Assembly: GCF_900105995.1 (NCBI RefSeq)
Contig: NZ_LT629785.1
Location: forward strand, 2,046,001-2,110,000
Direction: 5' to 3'
DNA from: Pseudomonas pohangensis
Lineage (GTDB): Bacteria > Pseudomonadota > Gammaproteobacteria > Pseudomonadales > Pseudomonadaceae
Length of the DNA: 64,000 bases
The first letter of the stretch is position 1. Each line of letters opens with the position of its first letter. Shown here in pieces: positions 52,025 to 59,672 of the stretch. Under the pieces are notes generated by a model that was given only the letters and a program-made list of their open reading frames with translations, was not told the origin of the DNA and searched no databases. The position numbers and the translations under genes were made by a program.

Positions 52025-52443
52025 TGTGGAACCTCCAGTTTCAGGCCGTCGGCGCAGGCGCGGGCCAATGGCTCGGGGTTTTTCTCGATCGGTCCGATCA
52101 GTTCAACACGACCGGCGATTGTTTTAGATCCGTGGTCCCTAAGCCTATTGCGGATCTCGATGTGGGTGTCGGCGGGCAGCTCGTCGGTGGTGAAAACCGC
52201 CAAATGCCAGTCGGCTGCGCCCTCCCATGCTTTCTCGTCGGTGATCGGGCTAGGCACGACGTAGGCTGACTCGATCCTGATTACCTGGGCGACGATGGCT
52301 AAAGCCAACACGAAAGGCCCGGCCAGATCGTCGCCGAGGCTTGCTTTCGCTTCGGCCAGCTCACGCTCAAGGCGCTCGATTTTCGAGGCGCGCATTTGGT
52401 TTGAGAGGTGCTGGATTAGAGGTAAAGCGGTCGCTTCATTCAC
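52021..52443 (-). CDS. Protein of unknown function downstream of the relaxase
   Basis: 140 residues with a GTG start at 52443 that overlaps the relaxase stop (GTGA) and has AGGGAG upstream. An N-terminal coiled coil (RASKIERLERELAEAKASLG) precedes a small alpha/beta region. It may stabilise or regulate the relaxase; this is inference from coupling. Confidence 0.65.
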   Translation of the reverse strand: MNEATALPLIQHLSNQMRASKIERLERELAEAKASLGDDLAGPFVLALAIVAQVIRIESAYVVPSPITDEKAWEGAADWHLAVFTTDELPADTHIEIRNRLRDHGSKTIAGRVELIGPIEKNPEPLARACADGLKLEVPQ

Positions 52444-55400
52444 ATGGATCTCCCTCGCGACTGCGTTGGCTCGTCTGGATCAGGTTCGGCTGCTGAATCC
52501 GCCGCCTTCCCTTTAGCCGGATTTTGATCTTGCTCTTCAGGCTTTTGAGCGTCTTGGGTTGGCTCGGCCTTTTTCTCGGCGTGGGCCGGCTCAGGCGCAG
52601 CCTGGGCGGCGAGCTGTTGGGATTTTTCGAGTTCGAGGGCTTCGCGGTTGAGGCGATTCAGCAAAAGGTTCATGTCTTCACCTTTTTGCAGGCCCACTTC
52701 GTCACGCAGATCGGTGATCTGTGCATCCGGGAACTGCTGCGCAAGGCGCTCATGCCGCTGAGCGGTGAGGTTGTCACCCGCTTGGTCTTGGTTGTAGAGC
52801 GTCGAGAATTTCTGAATGTTGTTGCGCTGAGCCAACGCGATAATGGCTTTCTCTGTGTTCTCGCCAGTTTGGACGGCAGTGCCGACGAACAGGATGGTTT
52901 GGCGCTCTTCTGGAGTGGCTAGCTGGTAGGCGCTGAGGGTGTCTACACCACCCTCACAGAAACGAATTTCAGTCGGGTTGGTGATGGTTTTGTTGGCGAC
53001 GTAGACGCCTTTTTCGGTGTCTTTGGAGAAGCCCTTGGCCGACTCGCCACGGTACTCGTAACCGCATGCCTTTCCGTCAGCCCCTACATGCGAGAAAGTG
53101 GCTGAACCGTACCGGTTCGATTTCCATCGAGTTTCATCAAGCGTTTCAGCACTCAAGCCACGAGAGCGCAGATAGGCGTCGTTGCGCCCCATAAATTCAA
53201 GATCCCGCTTTGCTTTGGCAGTGCCTTGCTCGATACGCTCGGCCTTCTCTTTGGGCTGCTCAACCGATGGAGCCACCGTTTTCTGAAGCGCTACCGGAGT
53301 GGGTGCCGCCAAGTATTCACGCACGTCATCCTTGGCCACTTTGAAATCGCCCCCGTCGGTGAACTGCTTGAGCTTGAAGATGTCGCCGCCCTTGCCGGAC
53401 TTGCGATCGCTCCACGCCCAATTCCCGTCTTTACCGGCATAGATATCGATCTTCGCCTCACCATGTCCACGCACAACGGTATGGCCTTTATATGAAGCCG
53501 TTTTATCAACCTCATACCCGAGATGCTGCGCATAGCCGACCAAATCGACGTTGCGTTTCATGCCGTCCGTTTCGCGCTGCGCACCGGCCTTGTCGATCGG
53601 GTACTTGCGTGGCTTATCGCTCACAGGCTTCTCCTGCTTCACTGCATCTGGATGAATCGACCGTCGCACTCCAGCAGAAGGCTGTCGATCAGCGAGTGCA
53701 TTACCCGGCAATAAACCCTCACGTCCCATTCCTGAGTCTGGTGCCAGACTCCGTTCGGACAACCGTCGCATACCGTCTTGGGGCGGGAACCCAACAGGCC
53801 TTCCAAGGTTGGCGACGGTTTGGAACCGGGCTTCAGAGACGCGCGGGGTAATGTCGCGCTCGTAGGTGCCGAGACTTCCGGAAACTCTGGAATCTCCTGA
53901 TCCGGCGGCAGCAGATCGTTCAGTTCGTCGGTTAACTCGCTCGCTTCGGGTGAGTGAGCCAGCGTGTCTGGTTTTCTCATGGTTGGCCTCCATCGGCTCT
54001 GGCATAAAGTATTTGGTGCGATTCACTAGCGGCGCGGCGCTTTGCATGCGATCAAGCAGGTTCGCTGAATGGCCGCGATTTTCAGGAGTGGGCAAGTAGG
54101 TGACCGTTGCCTTTTTAAGCTCAGTGTCCTGCACCGCCGGAATCGGCGGGGCTGGATTCAGCGCAACTGCAACGGCTCTGCCGTCGTCAGGCAGCTCAAA
54201 TTTCGGGTCGCACAACTGATCTTCGGTGACGATGGTTTTGCCAAGAGCTTTGGCACGCTCAATATCGTCAGGGGCATTGGGGATTACCTGAATTTTGCGA
54301 TCTGGACTCTCAGGCTCAGGGGTTTGCCCTGGCATCTGGAAGCGCTCTCCACCTTTACTCAGGCGACCTTCCACGGTCACGGCTTGAGCGGTGAGCACCA
54401 ATTTTTGATTGGTTTGCGCGGCAGCTTCGATGCTTTGGCGCATGGCCGGCATGAGAGAGAGGGCTGTTTCCTTCTCACTGAATCGCTCGACCCCTTTTTT
54501 AATCTCTGCCCAGCGGGTTTCGTTGGCGTAGACAAAGCCGCCCTCCCGGCCTCGCGTGTAGGCAACATAGAGCGCCCGCATGTGGGTCATATCGGAGGGT
54601 AGGTAGTAGCTTCGATCTACCGTCATGCCCTGGCATTTAGTTGTGGTCATGGCCCAGCCGTGCTGGATCGCCTGGTATTCGCTATTACGAATCCGGGCCG
54701 TCTCGCCGTCGTCGCGGCGGATCATCAACTCAATGTCGCGCACTTCCTTTTCGTCGATGATTTCGACGATTTCACGCACACTCAATACAGTGCCAAGGTC
54801 GCCGTTGCTGACGGGCAACTTCTCGGCATCCTTGGCGTTTTTACGCAGCAGCAGCCGATCACCTGGGGTAACACTGAGCGCGCGCGCGTAACCCTGCAGG
54901 TCAACGGTTTCGATCTCGATCTGCTTTTCAGGGTCAAGCGAGCCGTCAGCGATAAGCTTATCTCGAAACTTATCGTTGAGACTGCCCACCTGGGCGTTGG
55001 TGTCAGCCAGAATCAGTAGGTCTTCCCAACCCTTGCGGGCCGTCTGTGCATCAGCAAGGGCTGCTTTAACCAGCTCGTCGGCTTCGTTTACGTCCTCGCG
55101 AAAAATCCGGATCTGGTCTTTGCTCTCCATAGCCTTTAGCGCTTGGGGGATTTTCCCTTCATAAAGCGCCTGGGCGACGGGCTTGAATTCTTCTTTCTGG
55201 CGAGCGATCGACTCGATGCGTGCCAAGTTGCCGCCCATGGCGTCGGACAAAAGGCCGAACATGGGCGCGGTGCCCACCGATTCCATCTGGCGGCGGTCGC
55301 CAACCATCACCAGCTTGGCCTGGCGGTCCTGGCAGACGCTTACGAGCGCATGGAGGGTAAAGGTGTCCAAGGTGCCAGCTTCGTCGCAAACGATTACGTC

Positions 55401-57311
55401 ACATGGCTGAACCAGATTTTGAGGGTTGAAGCGCTCGCCCTTGGCTTGCGCCTCGGCGGCTTTCTCGTGATTCATTAGCAGGCTGTGAACGGTGCGCGAC
55501 TTAATGCCCGTGGATTTCTCAAGCTCGCTGGCCTGCTTGTTTTGAGGCGCTACGCCGATGCAGCGGTGCCCTTTGGCAGCAAAGGCTTCGCCAAATGCCC
55601 GGAATACCGGTGCTAGCGTTGCGGACTTACCTACGCCCGCCGCGCCTTGCAGGAAGTTGTACTGACCGTTACCAGTGAGTTTGAAAGCCGCCTCGCGCTG
55701 CTCGTCGGTCAACCGGAAACGTCGATCCTCCGGCTTCTGTGTCGCCTGCTTTTCCAGCTCATAGCGTTGGATGATGCTTTCGACTAGCTCAGGGTTGATC
55801 GCCCAGCGCTCGTTCTCCATGCCGGCAACTGCGGCTTTTAAGCAGTCGGATTCGATGCGGATCATTTCGCCGGTCGTGTACTTCTTCCCGCCACGCACCA
55901 GTTCGCCGTTTTCGTCGAAACGTGGCGGGATCTCGACAATGCAAAGTTGCTTGATAAGGGCTTCGCGGGTTAAAGCGATCTGCTCGATGCCGCCTTTTCC
56001 AATGGTGAGCTGAGCGGCCACGAAATCAAGGTGATGGTCGCTGATAACGCTGCTGCCCTTAAACAGCATTTCCTGGACTTGCAGGATGGTTGGCATGGTC
56101 AGCTCTTGGGTGCTGCTTTGAACCAACTCGATCTCGCCGATTTCATCTCGCCAATGGTCGAAGATGTCTTCACCAACTTCTTCCTGCTTTGAGCTTCGCC
56201 CGCGAACTGCGATGGCTTCGGTGGCGGCGGCGCCGTCCATCCCAAGCTCGACCGCTTTTGCCGTGATCCCTTGGCCGCGCTTTGAGGAGCCAAGAACTCG
56301 CTCTCGACTGATCGTGCCTTCGTTTAGCTTCAGGCCATGCCCGGCATGATCTACCTCAAGCGCTGCTGCAAGGTGTGGTAGACGCTGCTGAAGCTTGGAT
56401 GCCAGCGCCACATCTACGACTGCGCCAAACTCTTTCTGCCGCTTGTATAGCTCGCCGCCATCCAGCGTTCGCATCGCTCCACCGGGCAAGCGAACCACGT
56501 TGGGCCGCTCTCGGTGGACGTGAAGCTGTGGATCTGGCCTTTCATGGCCTTTTTCAACGCGAGAGGTGCAGTGCAGGTACTCAAGCACCATGCCCTCGCC
56601 TGCCACGAACTCGCTACCGCCAGCGCCTAATCGCCCGCCAACATAGCCGCGTGCTTGCTCGTAATTACCAGCGTCTGTTACGGCCTGCAGCAATGCTTCT
56701 TGGATGATGACCCGCTCTTGCTCAGGCGCTGTGGCCCAGTACATGCTCAAGCTTTTCTGGAGCGATACGCAGCTTGAGTGGCCAAGTACCTGCTCCTTTT
56801 TATCTCCAACATCAGCTTCAGCCAATGTCAGACGAATTGACTCAACACCCTCCCCCGAATTTTTAGCTTCTCGTTTTGCCGCCTTTTCGATTTCTGCTTT
56901 CGCAATATCGTTCTCAATGGCATCAGAGCGCGTTTTTTCTAGGTAAATCTCTGAGGTGCGCGGGTTAATGCCGCGATACAGCGCCATATAGTCGCCGGGC
57001 TGAGGCTCACTTCCCAAGCCAAGGCGTTCGGCCAGTGGGCCGCTGATCTGGCTATCCAGGGTGTCAGCACCCATTTTGAAAAAGTAATCCTCCCGGCCCG
57101 ACTTCGCCTCATCCTCCAAATCGCCCAGGGCAACTGCAAGCAAGGCGTCCGCTTGGGCGATTTCCTCGGTCAATACGGACACATCTTCGCCCAGCGCAAT
57201 GCGCTGCTCTTGCAGCGCACGCATCTCGCCCAGCTTCTTCTCATAGTAAGAAGCTCGCTCAGCAAAGTTGCGGGCAGTGGTCTTAGATCCCGCGAATCCG
57301 TAATGGCTCAC
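52440..57311 (-). CDS. MobF relaxase-helicase with C-terminal toprim domain
   Basis: 1623 residues. The N-terminus (about 1-330) is a TrwC-type relaxase: tyrosines YY at 22-23, and LHVHRER near 258-265 in place of the usual LHTH histidine cluster. Residues about 530-990 form a RecD/UvrD-like helicase: Walker A GAAGVGKSATL near 557, VCDEAGTLD, and later motifs MTTTKCQGMTVDRSYYL and LYVAYTRGRE. The C-terminal part (about 1220-1560) has DUF3991 and toprim-like regions (GGDIFKLKQFT, EIRFCEGGVDTLSAYQLATP), common in plasmid primase-type proteins. It nicks oriT and unwinds DNA for transfer. No T4SS genes are present, so transfer would need a helper. Confidence 0.9.
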   Translation of the reverse strand: MSHYGFAGSKTTARNFAERASYYEKKLGEMRALQEQRIALGEDVSVLTEEIAQADALLAVALGDLEDEAKSGREDYFFKMGADTLDSQISGPLAERLGLGSEPQPGDYMALYRGINPRTSEIYLEKTRSDAIENDIAKAEIEKAAKREAKNSGEGVESIRLTLAEADVGDKKEQVLGHSSCVSLQKSLSMYWATAPEQERVIIQEALLQAVTDAGNYEQARGYVGGRLGAGGSEFVAGEGMVLEYLHCTSRVEKGHERPDPQLHVHRERPNVVRLPGGAMRTLDGGELYKRQKEFGAVVDVALASKLQQRLPHLAAALEVDHAGHGLKLNEGTISRERVLGSSKRGQGITAKAVELGMDGAAATEAIAVRGRSSKQEEVGEDIFDHWRDEIGEIELVQSSTQELTMPTILQVQEMLFKGSSVISDHHLDFVAAQLTIGKGGIEQIALTREALIKQLCIVEIPPRFDENGELVRGGKKYTTGEMIRIESDCLKAAVAGMENERWAINPELVESIIQRYELEKQATQKPEDRRFRLTDEQREAAFKLTGNGQYNFLQGAAGVGKSATLAPVFRAFGEAFAAKGHRCIGVAPQNKQASELEKSTGIKSRTVHSLLMNHEKAAEAQAKGERFNPQNLVQPCDVIVCDEAGTLDTFTLHALVSVCQDRQAKLVMVGDRRQMESVGTAPMFGLLSDAMGGNLARIESIARQKEEFKPVAQALYEGKIPQALKAMESKDQIRIFREDVNEADELVKAALADAQTARKGWEDLLILADTNAQVGSLNDKFRDKLIADGSLDPEKQIEIETVDLQGYARALSVTPGDRLLLRKNAKDAEKLPVSNGDLGTVLSVREIVEIIDEKEVRDIELMIRRDDGETARIRNSEYQAIQHGWAMTTTKCQGMTVDRSYYLPSDMTHMRALYVAYTRGREGGFVYANETRWAEIKKGVERFSEKETALSLMPAMRQSIEAAAQTNQKLVLTAQAVTVEGRLSKGGERFQMPGQTPEPESPDRKIQVIPNAPDDIERAKALGKTIVTEDQLCDPKFELPDDGRAVAVALNPAPPIPAVQDTELKKATVTYLPTPENRGHSANLLDRMQSAAPLVNRTKYFMPEPMEANHEKTRHAGSLTRSERVNRRTERSAAAGSGDSRVSGSLGTYERDITPRVSEARFQTVANLGRPVGFPPQDGMRRLSERSLAPDSGMGREGLLPGNALADRQPSAGVRRSIHPDAVKQEKPVSDKPRKYPIDKAGAQRETDGMKRNVDLVGYAQHLGYEVDKTASYKGHTVVRGHGEAKIDIYAGKDGNWAWSDRKSGKGGDIFKLKQFTDGGDFKVAKDDVREYLAAPTPVALQKTVAPSVEQPKEKAERIEQGTAKAKRDLEFMGRNDAYLRSRGLSAETLDETRWKSNRYGSATFSHVGADGKACGYEYRGESAKGFSKDTEKGVYVANKTITNPTEIRFCEGGVDTLSAYQLATPEERQTILFVGTAVQTGENTEKAIIALAQRNNIQKFSTLYNQDQAGDNLTAQRHERLAQQFPDAQITDLRDEVGLQKGEDMNLLLNRLNREALELEKSQQLAAQAAPEPAHAEKKAEPTQDAQKPEEQDQNPAKGKAADSAAEPDPDEPTQSRGRSM

Positions 57312-57314
57312 TAC

Positions 57315-57713
57315 TTACCCCTCTTGCTCGGCAATCATTCGGTCGATGACCGAATTCACAACGCCCTGCAAAATTTGCGGGCGGCTTTCAAACGCCTGTG
57401 GAATTGCCACTTGAAGAACATCGATCAAAAGCGGTCCCAGAAGGCGGGAAAAACTGGTTGCGAGCTGGCCCGAGATCGCGGCAACAACCGCACCATCAAG
57501 CAGCACAGGAACCGGTTTATTAGCGTCCCGGCGCCACGCCTGCGCCTGGGCAAAGGCAGCCAGTTCCTCCGGCGCGCGCAGCTCAAGAAGGGTGTCCAGC
57601 ACCCGCCCTGGGGCCACGCCAAAGCCCTCAGCAAGAGCGTCTAAATCCGCAACGCGGCGGTCAGTCGTTATTACCTGGGAGGACGTTTTGCCTCGTTTTT
57701 TAGGTGCGGTCAC
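57315..57713 (-). CDS. Relaxosome accessory-type protein
   Basis: 132 residues, 3 bp upstream of the relaxase gene. Basic start (TAPKKRGKTSSQV), then a helical region VAPGRVLDTLLELRAPEELA and a hydrophobic helix-rich C-terminus (LATSFSRLLGPLLIDVLQVA). The position right before a MobF relaxase suggests an oriT-binding or regulatory protein, but no ribbon-helix-helix is certain. Its promoter lies in 57714-58082. Confidence 0.6.
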   Translation of the reverse strand: MTAPKKRGKTSSQVITTDRRVADLDALAEGFGVAPGRVLDTLLELRAPEELAAFAQAQAWRRDANKPVPVLLDGAVVAAISGQLATSFSRLLGPLLIDVLQVAIPQAFESRPQILQGVVNSVIDRMIAEQEG

Positions 57714-57782
57714 CTTCTACACCTCTGCGAATAATTCTCAATTGGAGCGGATCTGATCAACCACTCCACCCTTCTTAAAACC

Positions 57783-57901
57783 GACTATGAAATTTTTCAT
57801 AGTCAAACAAAACAGCTACAGACCAAGTGCTTCAAGGCTTCTGCGTAACGCGACAGCACCCGAAGAGTGCAGGAGTGTTAGCTATCTTTACTGGAAAGAT
57901 A
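57783..57901. promoter_or_regulatory. Palindromes in the divergent mobilization intergenic region: oriT or operator candidate
   Basis: In the 369-bp gap between divergent mobilization genes there are GACTATGAAA, TT, TTTCATAGTC (57783-57804, a 22-bp palindrome) and TATCTTT, ACTGG, AAAGATA (57883-57901). A/T-rich DNA follows to 57960. Inverted repeats here are usual for oriT and relaxase-operon autoregulation. No known nic sequence was recognised. Confidence 0.5.
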
Positions 57902-58082
57902 CAATCATTTATTTTTTGTTTATGCAAGTTCAAATCAAAAACACTTGTTTGCAACTAATTTAGAGCGCAAGGACTGAGTGCTTCTTTTGGACGGTTTTGC
58001 TGCAAATAGCCAAGAAAAGGCGAAACATTTGGTAGATTTAGAAACCAGTTTCCAACCAAACACACAAATCAAGGTAATGGCC

Positions 58083-58514
58083 ATGTACGATCGACGCACT
58101 GACGCAGAGCGTGCCCAGGATGAGAAAGAAGAGCTGGAGTGGCTCCGCATGCAACAGGAGCAGGCCAACCGCAAGACCGCGGCGTTACGGGCCGAGCTGG
58201 AACGCATGAAAGCGATCGCACAATCGGGCAGCGGCCCCAAAAATGTAAGAGGGAGTGTTACGAAAGCACTGCTCCCACGAATTGACATCCTGCGCGAGGC
58301 GACGCGCTTGGGGACGCCAATTACTCAGCAGAAGGAAATGCTGGAAAGAGCCGGGATCATCGTCAGCTACAACAGCCTGCGGAAATTCATTCAGAAATTT
58401 CTAGCCCGTGAATATCGCGATTATCTGGCGAATGCACGAACTACGGGGGCCGACCCTGACTTCGGGCGGGAGCTAGATCCTGACGTGATACTGAAGAACA
58501 GCCCTCCTGGATAG
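58083..58514 (+). CDS. Plasmid-type accessory protein with coiled coil
   Basis: 143 residues from 58083 (MYDRRTDAERAQDEKEELEW), with AAGG upstream. A long coiled coil (about 5-50) is followed by LPRIDILREATRLGTPITQQ and IVSYNSLRKFIQKFLAREYR, which looks like a helix-turn-helix near the end. Divergent from the relaxase operon. StbC- or mobilization-accessory-like proteins have this plan, though I cannot assign a family. The 10-bp repeats begin 58 bp after its stop. Confidence 0.6.
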   Translation: MYDRRTDAERAQDEKEELEWLRMQQEQANRKTAALRAELERMKAIAQSGSGPKNVRGSVTKALLPRIDILREATRLGTPITQQKEMLERAGIIVSYNSLRKFIQKFLAREYRDYLANARTTGADPDFGRELDPDVILKNSPPG

Positions 58515-58572
58515 ACGGAGACAACTGCAGCAACTCAATCAAAGTGGCATTTCAATGAATTGTTGGGCATAA

Positions 58573-58672
58573 CAATGCGTAGAAATGCACAGCAATGCTC
58601 AAGAATTCGCGGAAATGCGTAGTAATTAAAATCAATTCGAAGCAATTCGAAGCAATCGGCAGGAATGCGTTC
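58573..58672 (+). repeat. Ten tandem 10-bp units, helically phased
   Basis: Each unit starts with N-AAT at an exact 10-bp spacing: CAATGCGTAG, AAATGCACAG, CAATGCTCAA, GAATTCGCGG, AAATGCGTAG, TAATTAAAAT, CAATTCGAAG, CAATTCGAAG, CAATCGGCAG, GAATGCGTTC. Consensus about NAAT(G/T)CGNAG. One helical turn per unit puts the same face toward one protein. Such arrays are typical of plasmid stability or partition sites and iterons. No coding frame crosses it. Confidence 0.85.
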
Positions 58673-58790
58673 AGATCCAGCTCGAGAACACACAACTAAA
58701 CACAACGCTCCACCCGACGCAGGAGCTGCCGCTCCTTCTCTGCCGAACTGGGTGTTAGTCACTGCTAGCCTTGCTCAACTCAAAACTGCT

Positions 58791-59672
58791 TCACGGCCCG
58801 GCAGATAAAAACACTACCTCCTGCTCCAGCGCCATTGCGCTGGACTGCAATGCGTGGCACAAGTCTGCCAACTCCGGCTGCATGCCCAAGGCTGTGAGCC
58901 GCGCTACGGCATCCTGAAAATTTGCCAGGTTGTCTTGCCAGATCTTCCGATTGCCGTAGCGCTGTATTAAGTCTCGCCAACCGGGAATCATCCAAAATTC
59001 GCATGCATCTCCAACCCTTTCACGCAGACGGGCAAAATTCTGCAGGCCAATTCCGTCGCAATCGGGAAACAAAATAATCTGAGAGGCTCTTGGTTTTGCC
59101 TGCAACCAGTCGAGCACCACACCACTGAGTTGCCCCGCGTAATAGCAAAGGGTGCCGCAGGCCCCTGTAGGTAGCCATCTCAGGTCGTCAAACAGCGCCT
59201 GATTCTCCACCAGCCATAATGGCGAAGCACTGCTCCAGTCATCCGCTGGCCGTATCGCCAGTGTTGCCGCGCCACACAACTGTGTAATCGCCGGAAGATC
59301 CACTTCTTGACCCTGCCCATCGTGCCAGCGAACCGATTGATCAATGGATTTCAAAATCAGGTATTGGCAGGCGTGACCGGCAGCACTACCTTTTGAGCTG
59401 CGAAACATGCCTACATTGGCTGCACGTATTGGCAGATCATCATGAACAGCATCACCCTGCAGCGGCCGTAACTGACGCAAGTGTGCTTCTGCCAACGGCC
59501 GGTCAATCACCCGAAACAGACTTCCACGACCCTGACTCTGCAGGCGGACTGCACCTGTTTTGCGCGCGAAGTCGTCAAGCGCCCCACGCTGTGCCAGGGT
59601 GAACTGGCTGTGGGCAAGCCCATTCTCGCTGGCCAGTAACTTGCCTAAAGCATCGGCCAGGGCGCCACTCAT
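58791..59672 (-). CDS. mksG: MksG, toprim nuclease subunit of a Wadjet-like complex
   Basis: 293 residues. The C-terminal toprim motif is IILFPDCDGIGLQNFARL (D-C-D), as in JetD/MksG (DUF2220-type) proteins that cut DNA after loop extrusion. A helical N-terminal domain precedes it. Its start overlaps the mksB stop by 4 bp. It is the last gene of the operon; the 118 bp after it contain only a GGAGC-tgcc-GCTCC hairpin. Confidence 0.75.
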   Translation of the reverse strand: MSGALADALGKLLASENGLAHSQFTLAQRGALDDFARKTGAVRLQSQGRGSLFRVIDRPLAEAHLRQLRPLQGDAVHDDLPIRAANVGMFRSSKGSAAGHACQYLILKSIDQSVRWHDGQGQEVDLPAITQLCGAATLAIRPADDWSSASPLWLVENQALFDDLRWLPTGACGTLCYYAGQLSGVVLDWLQAKPRASQIILFPDCDGIGLQNFARLRERVGDACEFWMIPGWRDLIQRYGNRKIWQDNLANFQDAVARLTALGMQPELADLCHALQSSAMALEQEVVFLSAGP

